NCBI RefSeq assembly: GCF_014206945.1
Contig: NZ_JACHON010000001.1
Location: 307,529 to 371,528 of the forward strand
From: Gracilibacillus halotolerans
Lineage (GTDB): Bacteria; Bacillota; Bacilli; Bacillales; Amphibacillaceae
Length of the DNA stretch: 64,000 nucleotides
Reading direction: 5' to 3'
Below are positions 29,571 through 39,213 of this stretch, one piece after another (within the stretch, counting starts at the first letter, position 1; every line of letters begins with the position of its first letter). The notes under the pieces are model-generated. The model searched no databases and was not told the DNA's origin. It saw only the letters and a list, made by a program, of their open reading frames with translations. A program made the position numbers and the translations under genes.

Positions 29571-29585
29571 AATTTTCGGAAAATT
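29571..29585 (+). promoter_or_regulatory. CodY box upstream of ilvD
   Basis: AATTTTCGGAAAATT matches the CodY consensus AATTTTCWGAAAATT at 14 of 15 positions and is itself a near-perfect palindrome. It lies 100 bp before ilvD. CodY represses branched-chain amino-acid genes when isoleucine, leucine, valine and GTP are plentiful. Confidence 0.8.
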
Positions 29586-29685
29586 AGGATTTTTGTCTAC
29601 ACTTCTATTAAAAGAAATGTTAGAATAAATTAAGTTTTATTGCTAGATTAAATAGATAGAGAATGATGAGGAAGAGGGGAATACA

Positions 29686-31365
29686 ATGGCACAACTTAGA
29701 AGTGATATGATCAAGAAAGGAATTGATCGTGCACCACACCGTAGTTTACTACATGCAGCGGGGGTAAAAACAAGAGATTTAGATAAACCATTTATATTGG
29801 TAGTTAATTCTTATATAGATATTGTTCCAGGGCATATCCATCTACAAGAATTCGGTAAAATTGTCAAAGAAGCAATACGAGAAGCTGGTGGTATTCCGTT
29901 TGAAATGAACACGATAGGTGTAGATGACGGTATCGCGATGGGGCATATTGGAATGAGATATTCCTTGCCAAGTCGTGAAATTATTGCGGATTCTGTAGAA
30001 ACTGTTGCGAATGCGCATTGGTTCGATGGAATGGTTTGTATACCAAACTGCGATAAAATTACACCAGGTATGTTAATGGCGTCTCTTCGAGTAAATATTC
30101 CATCCATTTTTGTTAGTGGTGGACCAATGAAAGCTGGAACAGATAGTGCAGGTAACCCGTTATCTTTATCTTCTGTGTTTGAAGGTGTTGGGGCCTATCA
30201 AGCAGGTAAAATTGATGAGGCTAGATTACTAGAATTAGAGCAAAATGCTTGTCCTACATGTGGTTCTTGTTCTGGTATGTTTACCGCAAACTCTATGAAC
30301 TGTTTAGCTGAAGGCATTGGTCTAGCCTTACCAGGTAATGGTACAATTCTAGCAATTTCAGAAGAACGTAAAGACTTCGTTAGAAAATCAGCAAAACAAT
30401 TAATGGAATTGATTAAAAAAGACCTGAAACCTCGTGATATTGTTACAAAGGAAGCAATCGATAACGCGTTTGCACTTGATATGGCAATGGGTGGTTCTTC
30501 CAATACTGTCTTGCATACATTGGCATTAGCTCAAGAAGCAGAGATTGACTATCCAATTGAGAGGATAAACGAAGTAGCGAATCGCGTTCCACATTTAGCA
30601 AAGGTAGCACCAGCATCTGATTATCATATTGAAGATGTTGACCGAGCGGGTGGAATCAGTGCAATTATTAATGAATTATTGAAAAAACCAGGCGCATTTA
30701 ATGGAGACTGTCTAAGCGTATCAGGAAAAACAATACGAGAAACTGTCCAAGATGCTGAAATTAAAGATACGAATGTGATTCATACGTTAGATAATCCACA
30801 TTCCGAACGTGGAGGCTTAGCAGTCTTATTTGGTAATCTTGCTCCAGATGGCGCAATTATTAAAGTAGGTGCTGTAGACCCTGAGGTTGGAGGATATCAT
30901 CGGGGACCTGCTATCTGTTTTGACTCACAAGAGGAAGCTTTAGAGGGTATAGAAGCAGGAAAGGTTCAAGAAGGTCACGTTGTTGTTATTCGTTATGAAG
31001 GTCCAAAGGGTGGCCCTGGTATGCCAGAGATGCTCGCTCCAACTTCTCAAATTGTTGGTCGTGGACTTGGTGCTAAAGTAGGTTTAATAACGGATGGACG
31101 ATTCTCAGGTGCCTCTAGAGGGATTTCTATTGGTCATATTTCTCCTGAAGCTGCTGAAGGTGGTCCAATTGCCTTTGTTGAAGATGGTGACATGATTGAG
31201 CTTGATCTAAATAATCGTACGATGAATTTAGAAATATCTGATGAAGAATTCAATAAGCGAAAAGCGAATTGGAAAGGATTCGAACCAAAAGTTAAAAAGG
31301 GTTGGTTAGGTCGTTATTCCAAGCTTGTTACATCAGCAAATACTGGTGGCGTAATGAAAATATAA
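29686..31365 (+). CDS. ilvD: Dihydroxy-acid dehydratase
   Basis: A 559-residue iron-sulfur enzyme that makes the 2-oxo acids for valine, leucine and isoleucine. Cluster cysteines lie in [12 protein letters not shown] and [16 protein letters not shown]; the ED/Edd block [17 protein letters not shown] and the C-terminal [11 protein letters not shown] are also present. An AAGAGGGGA-like site precedes the ATG. It is a single-gene unit with a strong terminator after it, and the CodY box explains its regulation. The other ilv genes for acetolactate synthesis are not in this window. Confidence 0.97.
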   Translation: MAQLRSDMIKKGIDRAPHRSLLHAAGVKTRDLDKPFILVVNSYIDIVPGHIHLQEFGKIVKEAIREAGGIPFEMNTIGVDDGIAMGHIGMRYSLPSREIIADSVETVANAHWFDGMVCIPNCDKITPGMLMASLRVNIPSIFVSGGPMKAGTDSAGNPLSLSSVFEGVGAYQAGKIDEARLLELEQNACPTCGSCSGMFTANSMNCLAEGIGLALPGNGTILAISEERKDFVRKSAKQLMELIKKDLKPRDIVTKEAIDNAFALDMAMGGSSNTVLHTLALAQEAEIDYPIERINEVANRVPHLAKVAPASDYHIEDVDRAGGISAIINELLKKPGAFNGDCLSVSGKTIRETVQDAEIKDTNVIHTLDNPHSERGGLAVLFGNLAPDGAIIKVGAVDPEVGGYHRGPAICFDSQEEALEGIEAGKVQEGHVVVIRYEGPKGGPGMPEMLAPTSQIVGRGLGAKVGLITDGRFSGASRGISIGHISPEAAEGGPIAFVEDGDMIELDLNNRTMNLEISDEEFNKRKANWKGFEPKVKKGWLGRYSKLVTSANTGGVMKI

Positions 31366-31391
31366 TCAGTCAACATATAAACTTTGGACAA

Positions 31392-31446
31392 ACAAAGAAA
31401 ACAGTGCGATGGATGCTTGAAACATTCATGCACTGTTTTTCTTTGC
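31392..31446. terminator. Bidirectional terminator between ilvD and msrA
   Basis: AAAGAAAACAGTGC on the left pairs with GCACTGTTTTTCTTT on the right across a partly paired loop, and A and T tracts lie on the two sides. Confidence 0.85.
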
Positions 31447-31451
31447 GATTA

Positions 31452-31976
31452 TCATTTCCAATGCTGTTCTATAAACGTATCTCTTCCCGATTTATCTCTA
31501 TCTAGACGATATTCTTCACTGTTTTTCTTATAGAAGTCCTGATGATAGGATTCTGCAGGGTAGAAAATTCGTGCTGGCAATATTTCTGTAACGATTTCTT
31601 TTTTAAAGCGATTAGAAGAAATGATAGCTTGCTTAGATTCCAAGGCTAGTTTTCTTTGTTCTTCTGTATGATAAAAGATAGCGGTTCGATATTGAGAACC
31701 TCGATCATGAAATTGCCCACCGTCGTCTGTTGGGTCAATTTGTTGCCAAAAGATTTCGAGTAGTTTTTGATAACTAAATATATTTGGTTGAAACGCAATT
31801 TGTACAGCTTCATAATGACCAGTTTTACCAGTCTTTACTTGTTCATAAGACGGATTTTCTATATTCCCACCTGTATAGCCTGATACTACCTGCTCTATTC
31901 CATCAAACTGATCAAATGGTTTTACCATGCACCAAAAACATCCGCCAGCAAAGGTTGCTTTTTCTATATTTTTCAT
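31452..31976 (-). CDS. msrA: Peptide methionine sulfoxide reductase MsrA
   Basis: A 174-residue enzyme that repairs the S form of oxidised methionine with thioredoxin. The catalytic motif GGCFWC has the nucleophile at C13, followed by [16 protein letters not shown] and [13 protein letters not shown]. The second ATG (31976) is chosen because the AGGGG site is eight nt upstream; the first ATG at 31982 is only two nt from it. The carboxy-terminal recycling cysteines of longer MsrA proteins are not obvious. The upstream region is shared with the divergent exonuclease gene. Confidence 0.95.
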   Translation of the reverse strand: MKNIEKATFAGGCFWCMVKPFDQFDGIEQVVSGYTGGNIENPSYEQVKTGKTGHYEAVQIAFQPNIFSYQKLLEIFWQQIDPTDDGGQFHDRGSQYRTAIFYHTEEQRKLALESKQAIISSNRFKKEIVTEILPARIFYPAESYHQDFYKKNSEEYRLDRDKSGRDTFIEQHWK

Positions 31977-32077
31977 AGTCATTACCCCTAAGTTGTAAAT
32001 TTTAATATGTTATAATTATAAAGATACTATTTTTATAGAAAAATAGAAAGAATTAAAATTGGAGAGGGATATGGATT

Positions 32078-32950
32078 GTGAATAAATTTTTATTGATAGA
32101 TGGTATGGCTCTGCTGTTTAGAGGGTTCTATGCCACCGCTTTTACAGGAAATTATATGGTCAATAGTAAGAATATACCTAGAAACGGTTTGTTTGGTTTT
32201 TTAAATTATTTTACGGACTCCATCTCCGTATTTAAGCCTAGCCATATTATTTGTTGTTGGGATATGGGAAGTCAAACCTTCCGTAATGAACTATATAGAG
32301 AGTATAAATCAAATAGACAGAGCCCACCTGAAGAGCTCGTACCACAGTTTGATTTAGCGAAAGAAATAGTAGATTCTTTTTCAATTCCAAATATCGGAGT
32401 AAAAGGTTATGAGGCAGATGATTGCATTGGTACTCTTGCGAAACAAATAGCTGATTCGGGTGACGAAGTCGTTATTGTAAGTGGAGATAACGATTTATTA
32501 CAGTTGGTAGAAGATCGCATTCAAGTAGCTATTATGAAAAAAGGTGTCGGTAACTATGAAGTGTATAATACGGACAATTTTTATGACAAAGTTGGCCTAT
32601 TACCACATCAAATAATAGACCTTAAAGCGTTAATGGGAGATGCTTCGGATAATTATCCAGGTGTAAAAGGTATTGGCGAGAAGACCGCACTTAAATTAAT
32701 TAGAGAATACGAATCCATTGACAATATGTTGGAAAATATAGAAAACCTACCAAAAGGCATTCAGAATAAATTGCAAATATATGATGATGATTTAACGGTG
32801 TCTCGAAGCTTAGCTAAAATATTTAAAGAAGTACCTCTTACGTATTCCACTGAAGCGTGCATCTGGAAAAAAGAGAAACAGAAGATAGAATTCTTTTTAA
32901 CAGATGAATTAGAATTTAAAAACTCTGATCGTTGGCTCAGTAAGATATAA
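32078..32950 (+). CDS. ypcP: 5'-3' exonuclease (FEN family) YpcP
   Basis: A 290-residue flap-endonuclease-type protein equal to the 5' nuclease domain of DNA polymerase I without the polymerase. Metal-binding acidic motifs are LIDGMALLFRGFYA, CCWDMGSQTFRNELY, EADDCIGTLA, VSGDNDLLQL and LMGDASDNYPGVKGIGEKTA, followed by a helix-hairpin-helix. The start is GTG at 32078 behind a GGAGAGGG site. A four-codon ORF (ATG GAT TGT GAA TAA) begins at 32071 and overlaps that start in another frame, which may couple or dampen initiation. Confidence 0.92.
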   Translation: MNKFLLIDGMALLFRGFYATAFTGNYMVNSKNIPRNGLFGFLNYFTDSISVFKPSHIICCWDMGSQTFRNELYREYKSNRQSPPEELVPQFDLAKEIVDSFSIPNIGVKGYEADDCIGTLAKQIADSGDEVVIVSGDNDLLQLVEDRIQVAIMKKGVGNYEVYNTDNFYDKVGLLPHQIIDLKALMGDASDNYPGVKGIGEKTALKLIREYESIDNMLENIENLPKGIQNKLQIYDDDLTVSRSLAKIFKEVPLTYSTEACIWKKEKQKIEFFLTDELEFKNSDRWLSKI

Positions 32951-32977
32951 AAGGTTTTACGCAACTACCTTCGCAAT

Positions 32978-33877
32978 TTATTTACCTTTTGCGTATTTGA
33001 AAAAATCAATGATGAAATTATAAAAAACCTGTTCAGAAGGAGCTAGTTTTCTATTTCTTGGAATGATCACTCCAACAGTACGGTCGATAATTGGGTTTTT
33101 AATCGGAATTTTTGATGAATTTAATGACTGTAAATCGCTAAATGCGCTTTCTGGTAGCATTGTGATACCGATTCCTGCTGCAACCAAACCTTTTATCGCA
33201 TCCAAGTCTTCTCCTTCTGAAGAGGCTTTTGGTTCAAATCCAGCTTGACTGCAACCATCAAATACGAGTTTATGCAGAATATAACCCTTTGGAAATAAAA
33301 CGAAAGGTTCGTCTTTTAATTCAATTAGGTCGATAGATTCCTTATTTGCTAAGTGATGAGAGGAAGGTACTAGTGCGTAAAATTTTTCTGTAAATAGTAC
33401 GTTTCCAATAATATTCGTTTGATCCTGTGGTACAGGTCCTAAAAATGCGATATCAATGTCTCTATTTTCTACTGCTTCAATTAAGAAATTGTAAGAACCT
33501 TGTCTTAATTGAAAACCGACCTTAGGATATAGCTTTTTAAATTCAGAAACAACTGTTGGTAGAAGGTTACTTGCTAGACTAGTCGGAAAGCCAATTTTTA
33601 TTGAGCCTCGCTCTGGATCTATGTATTCATCGACTTGCTTTGTTGCATAATCAATTGCTTTTAGTGCGGACTTCGTATGAGTTAAGAAGATCCTCCCAAT
33701 TTGCGTTAACCGAATATTACGGCCTTCTCTTTCGAATAAGTCTACCCCTAATTCTGCCTCAAGATTAGCTATTTGACGACTTAACGCAGATTGTGCTACA
33801 TGAAGTTCGGCAGCAGCGGCGGATACATGTTCTCTTTCCGCCACTTCAACAAAGTAACGTAATTGACGTAGCTCCAT
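32978..33877 (-). CDS. gltC: LysR-type regulator resembling GltC
   Basis: A 299-residue LysR-family regulator. The N-terminal helix-turn-helix MELRQLRYFVEVAEREHVSA through SRQIANLEAELGVDLFEREGR and the effector-domain stretches SIKIGFPTSLASNLLPTV and EGEDLDAIKGLVAAGIGITMLPES closely follow B. subtilis GltC, the activator of glutamate synthase. The gltAB genes are not in this window. Instead the gene is divergent from ilvE, an aminotransferase that uses glutamate, which makes ilvE a possible second target. The ATG has a GAGGTG site. Assignment to GltC among LysR subfamilies is from remembered sequence similarity. Confidence 0.82.
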   Translation of the reverse strand: MELRQLRYFVEVAEREHVSAAAAELHVAQSALSRQIANLEAELGVDLFEREGRNIRLTQIGRIFLTHTKSALKAIDYATKQVDEYIDPERGSIKIGFPTSLASNLLPTVVSEFKKLYPKVGFQLRQGSYNFLIEAVENRDIDIAFLGPVPQDQTNIIGNVLFTEKFYALVPSSHHLANKESIDLIELKDEPFVLFPKGYILHKLVFDGCSQAGFEPKASSEGEDLDAIKGLVAAGIGITMLPESAFSDLQSLNSSKIPIKNPIIDRTVGVIIPRNRKLAPSEQVFYNFIIDFFKYAKGK

Positions 33878-33918
33878 CTGTACACCTCATTTAAATGCTT
33901 TAAGATATAAAAAATAAT

Positions 33919-33942
33919 CTCTCTTAGTTTATTGTAAGAGAG
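33919..33942. promoter_or_regulatory. LysR-type operator between gltC and ilvE
   Basis: CTCTCTTA and TAAGAGAG form a perfect 8-bp inverted repeat around 8 bp, and the T-N11-A pattern of LysR sites is met (T33924, A33936). It lies about 40 bp before gltC, fitting autoregulation. Confidence 0.6.
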
Positions 33943-34027
33943 CAATCTTTATCATGCAAGATGCAACCATTTTGAATCGTTAACTTTAACTAGAAAGTGT
34001 AGTATTTTTTTTGATAGATAATAAAGG

Positions 34028-34057
34028 TTGTAATCCCGTACAATAAAGTAATAAAAT
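34028..34057 (+). promoter_or_regulatory. Candidate ilvE promoter
   Basis: TTGTAA at 34028-34033 and TAAAAT at 34052-34057 are 18 bp apart, about 55 bp before the start codon. Confidence 0.5.
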
Positions 34058-34110
34058 AGAAGTTATAAGTAAACGATTGATGAATTATGAGAAGTAAGGA
34101 GTCTTAAATA

Positions 34111-35184
34111 ATGTCAGAATATACGATTACATTTATTAAAAATGAACAACCAAAAGAAAAACCCGATTCAGATCATCTACCGTTTGGTAAATTTTTTACA
34201 GACCATATGTTTATTCAAGATTATTCAGAAGAAAAAGGGTGGCATAACCCAAGAATTGTACCATATCAACCGTTAGTCATTGACCCAGCTGCAATGATTT
34301 TTCATTACGGCCAAACAATTTTTGAAGGACTAAAAGCATATCGTACAGCGGAAGGAAATGTGCAACTGTTTCGACCAGATAAGAATATGGAACGCTTAAA
34401 TCGTTCGAATAGAAGAATGTGTATCCCAGAAGTAGACGAAGAATTTGCAATCGATGCTATTAAACATCTCTTACATATTGACCAAGAATGGGTACCAAGT
34501 GCTCCAGGAACATCCCTTTATATTCGCCCATTTATTATTGCTACAGAGCCATTTTTAGGAGTAAGACCTTCTAAAAACTATCAGTTTATTGTCATTCTAT
34601 CACCAGTGGGTGCTTACTATGAATCTGGTATTAACCCAGTTAAAATCGCTGTGGAAAACAATTATGTTCGCGCAGTAAAAGGTGGTACTGGAGAGGCAAA
34701 AACAGCAGGAAACTATGCATCAAGCCTTATCGCTCAAGAAGTAGCTGATAAAGAAGGTTATGCTCAAGTACTATGGTTGGATGGTTTGGAAAAGAAATAT
34801 ATTGAGGAAGTCGGTAGTATGAATGTCTTCTTCAAGGTAAACGGAAAGGTTATTACACCCGCTTTAAATGGTAGTATTTTAGAAGGTGTAACTAGAAACT
34901 CTGTTATACAAATGTTAAAGCATTGGGATATTCCAGTTGAAGAAAGAAAGATTTCAATGGAAGAGTTATACGACCATTATATTAATGGGGAGCTTGAAGA
35001 AGCGTTTGGATCAGGAACAGCAGCTGTTATTTCGCCAATTGGTGAACTCGCTTGGAATAATGAGCACATGATAATTAACGACGGGAAAACAGGCGCAATT
35101 TCTTCGAAGCTATATCAGACCCTAACAGGTATCCAATACGGTACTGTAAAAGATCCGTTTAATTGGGTAGTTAAAGTAAAATAA
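34111..35184 (+). CDS. ilvE: Branched-chain amino-acid aminotransferase
   Basis: A 357-residue PLP enzyme of fold type IV that transfers the amino group between glutamate and the branched-chain 2-oxo acids. FHYGQTIFEGLKAYR, SLYIRPFIIATEPFLGV, KGGTGEAKTAGNYASSL and the PLP-site block YIEEVGSMNVFF with following EGVTRNSV are typical of the larger (about 360-residue) form found in bacilli as YbgE/YwaA. An AAGGAG site precedes the ATG. It is monocistronic here, set between gltC and the proline T-box unit. Confidence 0.95.
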   Translation: MSEYTITFIKNEQPKEKPDSDHLPFGKFFTDHMFIQDYSEEKGWHNPRIVPYQPLVIDPAAMIFHYGQTIFEGLKAYRTAEGNVQLFRPDKNMERLNRSNRRMCIPEVDEEFAIDAIKHLLHIDQEWVPSAPGTSLYIRPFIIATEPFLGVRPSKNYQFIVILSPVGAYYESGINPVKIAVENNYVRAVKGGTGEAKTAGNYASSLIAQEVADKEGYAQVLWLDGLEKKYIEEVGSMNVFFKVNGKVITPALNGSILEGVTRNSVIQMLKHWDIPVEERKISMEELYDHYINGELEEAFGSGTAAVISPIGELAWNNEHMIINDGKTGAISSKLYQTLTGIQYGTVKDPFNWVVKVK

Positions 35185-35188
35185 TTAC

Positions 35189-35217
35189 TTGAGGAAAGCA
35201 GCTATTTCTCGTATAAT
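35189..35217 (+). promoter_or_regulatory. Promoter of the T-box/proBA transcript
   Basis: TTGAGG at 35189-35194 and a perfect TATAAT at 35212-35217 are separated by 17 bp, directly upstream of the T-box leader. Confidence 0.7.
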
Positions 35218-35242
35218 AATAGTATTCAGAATATTAAAAATG

Positions 35243-35465
35243 TAATGATTAGAGCCAGTAATCTACGTAAAAGTATTAGAGATTGGGATTCTTAGGCTGA
35301 AAAATCCCATTACTGGATACGTTGATGAACCCTACTCTATGAACAGTTCTCGTAACGTAACCCAGCGTTAATGGGTAAAGGTGGATAGACTTATCTATCA
35401 AGCAACGGTGGTACCGCGGAAGCTCTTTTCGTCCTTGCAATGCAGGGAGAGAAGAGTTTTTTTAC
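35243..35465 (+). promoter_or_regulatory. T-box leader, proline-type
   Basis: The conserved T-box antiterminator sequence GGTGGTACCGCGG (35408-35420) is followed by a terminator stem (AAGCTCTTTTC ... GAGAAGAG) with a run of seven T residues near 35457-35463. Stem I shows the AGTA loop motif (CCAGTAATC) and a specifier region GAACCCTACTC, in which the codon reads CCT (or CCC), both proline. Binding of uncharged proline tRNA would allow read-through to proB. The whole leader lies between ilvE and proB. Confidence 0.9.
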
Positions 35466-35481
35466 ATTAGGTTAATAAAAT

Positions 35482-35606
35482 ATTGGCCACAAGGATGTTG
35501 CCAGAAGACATCGCGTTATGTGTCTGCCTACTATACTGTGTTAGTCCAACTCTAGCGATCTTCTGCGCAGATCTTGGCACTAGTCAATTTCTTTAACAAG
35601 TTTTAG
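35482..35606 (+). repeat. Dispersed structured repeat, copy A
   Basis: It shares with the element at 52538-52675 the ordered blocks GGCCA, AGGATGTTG, TACTGT, TCCAAC, CTGCGCA, CTTGGC-n-CTAG-n-CAA and CTTT...AGTTT. It is about 20 bp shorter inside. It lies between the T-box terminator and proB, so it is transcribed as part of the proBA leader. Confidence 0.7.
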
Positions 35607-35648
35607 GGTTTTATTTTATCGATTAATTATAAAAGGCGTGAAACAATC

Positions 35649-36785
35649 ATGGCAAAGCAACGGATTGTAGTGAAAATTGGCAGTAGTTCTTTAACGAATA
35701 AAAATGGTGGTCTGGATCTCCTAAAACTTAAAGAACATACAGAAGCAATTGCAAAACTGAAGCAAGCGAATCACGAGGTTATTCTAATATCCTCAGGTGC
35801 AGTAGCAGCTGGTTTCTATGACTTAGGTTATCCGTCGAGACCAGTAACAGTTGCTGGAAAACAAGCAGCTGCAGCTGTAGGTCAAGGACTACTCGTTCAA
35901 GCGTATACAGATGAATTTCGAGCATACGGAATGACAGCAGCGCAATTATTGTTAACACGCGATGTTTTTGTCAATGAAACACAATACAGCAACGTATATA
36001 ATACATTAATGGAACTCTTGAAGAGGAACGTTATTCCTATTATTAATGAAAATGATTCTGTTGCAATCGAAGAACTAACTTTTGGGGATAATGATATGTT
36101 GTCTGCGTTAGTAAGTGGTCTGATTCAAGCGGACTTTCTTATCATGTTGACAGATATTAACGGTCTCTATGATAAAAACCCAGCGCATTTTACGGATGCT
36201 AAAAGATATGATCGCTTACCAACGATAACGGATAGCATACTTGACCAAACAAAAGATGAAGCAGGATCAAAAGTAGGTACGGGTGGTATGAAGTCTAAGT
36301 TGTTAGCTGCTCAAACCGCACTATCCCTAGGTGTGAAAGTATTCGTAGGAAGCGGTACGGGTACAAACAAGCTATTAGATATTATGGCTGATAGGGGAGA
36401 CGGAACTTATATTGGTGAAAAATTAGAACCAAATTACCGAAAGCAAAAGCAATGGATTACTTTCCATTCGCAGGTAGCTGGGAAGATTAATATAGATGAA
36501 GGTGCTAGTTTAGCAATTTTAAACCATGGAAAGAGCCTTTTACCGGCAGGTGTCATTTCAGTACATGGTTCCTTCGAGGCAGGTGCTGTTGTCGAAGTCA
36601 TCTATAAAGATCAAATTATAGCAAAAGGTCAAGTCAACTATTCGTCAGAAGAAATGATGAAGACAAAAGGAGAGCCTAGTGAGGTAGCTATGAAGCTAAC
36701 ACTAGGAAATCGTCCAGAGGTTATTCATCGAGATCGGCTTGTTATTTATCAAGATATGATACCAACGATGAAATATAAATCATAA
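35649..36785 (+). CDS. proB: Glutamate 5-kinase
   Basis: A 378-residue enzyme that phosphorylates glutamate as the first step of proline synthesis. The amino-acid kinase domain has [32 protein letters not shown] and [18 protein letters not shown]; the C-terminal PUA domain begins near residue 280 ([25 protein letters not shown]). The ATG at 35649 has only a weak AAGGCGTGA site, so translation may be modest or helped by leader structure. proA follows after 31 bases. Control by a proline T-box marks it as the anabolic operon; in halophiles proline is also an osmolyte. Confidence 0.96.
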   Translation: MAKQRIVVKIGSSSLTNKNGGLDLLKLKEHTEAIAKLKQANHEVILISSGAVAAGFYDLGYPSRPVTVAGKQAAAAVGQGLLVQAYTDEFRAYGMTAAQLLLTRDVFVNETQYSNVYNTLMELLKRNVIPIINENDSVAIEELTFGDNDMLSALVSGLIQADFLIMLTDINGLYDKNPAHFTDAKRYDRLPTITDSILDQTKDEAGSKVGTGGMKSKLLAAQTALSLGVKVFVGSGTGTNKLLDIMADRGDGTYIGEKLEPNYRKQKQWITFHSQVAGKINIDEGASLAILNHGKSLLPAGVISVHGSFEAGAVVEVIYKDQIIAKGQVNYSSEEMMKTKGEPSEVAMKLTLGNRPEVIHRDRLVIYQDMIPTMKYKS

Positions 36786-36816
36786 AAGGTTTTTTATTTT
36801 ATTAGGAGGGTTAAAG

Positions 36817-38061
36817 ATGAGTGAATTATTAACAAAAGCAAAGAACGCAAAACTTGCCGCACGAGAAATTGCTAAAAATAGTACCGAAGATAAGAATAAA
36901 GCTTTACTAGCAATCTCCGACGGACTTAGAAAAAATGTAGACTATCTTACAAGTGAAAATAAAAAGGATATTGAGAGTGGAAGAAATCAAGGTCTGCACG
37001 ATTCGTTAATCGACCGTTTAGTATTAAATCAACAACGTATCATTGACATGGCAGATGCTCTTGTCCAATTAACAGAGTTAAATGATCCAATTGGAAGTGT
37101 AATGGAGGAATGGACTCGACCAAATGGCTTGAAGATCGAGAAAGTTCGTGTTCCAATTGGTGTAATTGGGATGATTTACGAAGCTAGACCTAACGTTACG
37201 GTTGATGCTGCGAGCCTGAGCTTGAAAACAAGTAACGCGGTATTATTAAGAGGTAGTTCATCTGCTATTCATTCGAATAAGGCTCTAGAAAAGGTGATCC
37301 ATGAAGCGCTTGAGGGAACGAATGTACCTGTAGAAGCTGTGCAGTTATTGGAAGACACATCTAGAGAAACAGCAGCAAAAATGTTTCAATTGAATGAATA
37401 TTTAGATGTACTTATACCTAGAGGTGGACAAAAATTAATAAATACAGTTGTCAAAAATTCTTCCATACCTGTACTAGAGACTGGAGCGGGGAATTGCCAT
37501 CTTTATATAGATGAATCAGCGGATAAAAACATGGCGATTGAAGTTGCGATTAACGCAAAAACACAACGACCATCTGTATGTAACGCGATAGAGACAATTT
37601 TAATTGATCAGAAATGGGCAGATAAAAACGGTGCAGAGCTATTAAGTCAGCTTCAGGAAGCAAATGTAAAAATTCACGGTGACGACTGGACAGTTAAACA
37701 TGCAGAAAATGTTGTTCCTGCTACTGAAGAAGATTATGCTACGGAATATTTGGATAACATTGTTGCGATTAAAACTGTTGAATCCGTAGATGAGGCAATA
37801 CAACATATCAATACGTATGGCACTAGTCATAGTGAATCAATCATCACAGAAAATGATGCACATGCTATACAATTTTTAAATGAAGTAGATGCAGCAGCAG
37901 TTTATCATAATGCTTCCACACGATTTACAGACGGTTTCGAATTTGGCTTTGGTGCTGAGATAGGAATTAGCACGCAAAAGCTACATGCTCGAGGACCAAT
38001 GGGACTTGAAGCTCTTACTTCTATGAAATATCAATTACATGGGGAAGGTCAGATAAAATAA
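36817..38061 (+). CDS. proA: Gamma-glutamyl phosphate reductase
   Basis: A 414-residue NADPH enzyme of the aldehyde-dehydrogenase fold that makes glutamate semialdehyde. Motifs include [42 protein letters not shown], and the catalytic cysteine in [21 protein letters not shown] site precedes the ATG. It forms an operon with proB. Confidence 0.96.
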   Translation: MSELLTKAKNAKLAAREIAKNSTEDKNKALLAISDGLRKNVDYLTSENKKDIESGRNQGLHDSLIDRLVLNQQRIIDMADALVQLTELNDPIGSVMEEWTRPNGLKIEKVRVPIGVIGMIYEARPNVTVDAASLSLKTSNAVLLRGSSSAIHSNKALEKVIHEALEGTNVPVEAVQLLEDTSRETAAKMFQLNEYLDVLIPRGGQKLINTVVKNSSIPVLETGAGNCHLYIDESADKNMAIEVAINAKTQRPSVCNAIETILIDQKWADKNGAELLSQLQEANVKIHGDDWTVKHAENVVPATEEDYATEYLDNIVAIKTVESVDEAIQHINTYGTSHSESIITENDAHAIQFLNEVDAAAVYHNASTRFTDGFEFGFGAEIGISTQKLHARGPMGLEALTSMKYQLHGEGQIK

Positions 38062-38125
38062 ATCTATTTTCCTAGTAAATAGCTCGACTAAGATAATTGG
38101 CTTCGATTTTAAAACACTGAAAAAC

Positions 38126-38154
38126 TGGAGACAGATAGAAGTCTCCGATATAAT
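38126..38154 (+). promoter_or_regulatory. ppaC promoter with operator-like palindrome
   Basis: TGGAGA at 38126-38131 and a perfect TATAAT at 38149-38154 are 17 bp apart. GGAGAC (38127-38132) and GTCTCC (38141-38146) form an inverted repeat that overlaps the -35 and the spacer. Confidence 0.5.
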
Positions 38155-38189
38155 GGAAAAGGACAATTTTATTTAAAGGAGTTTATATA

Positions 38190-39113
38190 ATGGCAGAGAT
38201 CTTAATATTTGGACACAAAAACCCAGACACAGACACAATTTGTTCCGCGATTGCGTATGCAGAATTAAAACAGGAGTTAGGACTAGATGTAGAAGCAGTT
38301 CGTCTAGGTGAAGTGAATAGTGAAACACAATACGCATTAGACTATTTCAAACAAGAAGCACCACGCATGGTAGAACATGTGGCAGATGAAGTAGATCAAG
38401 TTATTTTAGTAGACCATAATGAAAGCCAGCAAAGTGCCGAGGACATTGATCGTGTTCAAATACTAGAAGTAATTGATCATCATCGTATTGCTAATTTTGA
38501 AACAAAGGATCCACTATACTACAGAGCGGAACCAGTTGGCTGTACAGCGACCATTTTAAAGAAACTTTACAAAGAAAATGGCATTGAAATAAAAAAAGAA
38601 GTTGCAGGGTTAATGTTATCAGCAATTATCTCAGATTCTTTGTTATTTAAATCACCAACATGTACAGAGGAAGATATTGCAGCTGCAAAAGAACTGGCAG
38701 AAATCGCAGGTGTTAATATTGATGAGTATGGATTAGCAATGTTAAAAGCAGGTGCTGATTTAAGTGATAAATCACCAGAACAGCTAATTAGCCTTGATGC
38801 GAAAGAATTCGAAATGAACGGTAATAAAGTTGAGATTGCTCAAGTAAATACTGTAGATGTTAACGATGTGCTAGTATTGCAAGAGAAATTAGAGCAAGCA
38901 ATGGAGAATACCATTACAAAGAAAGGATTGTCTCTGTTTGCCTTAGTAATTACAGATATACTCGAAAGTGATTCAGTAGTACTTGCGGTAGGAGATCATG
39001 CAGATAAGGTTGAGCAAGCATTTGATGTAAGCTTAGACAATAATACTGCATTACTAAAAGGTGTTGTTTCCCGTAAAAAACAAGTAGTACCAAACTTACA
39101 AAGCGCATTCTAA
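38190..39113 (+). CDS. ppaC: Manganese-dependent inorganic pyrophosphatase
   Basis: A 307-residue family II pyrophosphatase of the DHH superfamily that drives biosynthesis by cleaving pyrophosphate. The metal ligands are in [23 protein letters not shown] and IDHHRIANF; the C-terminal substrate site includes [21 protein letters not shown] site precedes the ATG. It is flanked by its own promoter and terminator, so it is monocistronic. Confidence 0.96.
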   Translation: MAEILIFGHKNPDTDTICSAIAYAELKQELGLDVEAVRLGEVNSETQYALDYFKQEAPRMVEHVADEVDQVILVDHNESQQSAEDIDRVQILEVIDHHRIANFETKDPLYYRAEPVGCTATILKKLYKENGIEIKKEVAGLMLSAIISDSLLFKSPTCTEEDIAAAKELAEIAGVNIDEYGLAMLKAGADLSDKSPEQLISLDAKEFEMNGNKVEIAQVNTVDVNDVLVLQEKLEQAMENTITKKGLSLFALVITDILESDSVVLAVGDHADKVEQAFDVSLDNNTALLKGVVSRKKQVVPNLQSAF

Positions 39114-39134
39114 TAGAGGCGTAACAACCTATAT

Positions 39135-39172
39135 AATCGGACGTTTCCAATGGAGCGTCCGATTTCATTTTC
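39135..39172 (+). terminator. Terminator after ppaC
   Basis: AATCGGACG pairs with CGTCCGATT (39136-39143 with 39156-39163 as the core), followed by TTCATTTT. Confidence 0.75.
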
Positions 39173-39183
39173 TGACGGATAAA

Positions 39184-39205
39184 TTTTACTAAATATTTAG
39201 TAAAA
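39184..39205. promoter_or_regulatory. Perfect 22-bp palindrome before the beta-galactosidase promoter
   Basis: Each arm reads TTTTACTAAAT or its exact complement with no loop. It ends nine bp before the -35 hexamer of the next gene, a typical place for an operator. The protein that binds it is not known; sugar-responsive repressors of the ROK and LacI types use sites of this size. Confidence 0.6.
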
Positions 39206-39213
39206 TGTTTAGC

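Noticed and set aside
32071-32085. Four-codon ORF overlapping the GTG start of the exonuclease gene as a regulatory uORF
   Set aside because: Such short overlaps arise by chance near GTG starts, and no conserved peptide or structure supports a regulatory role.
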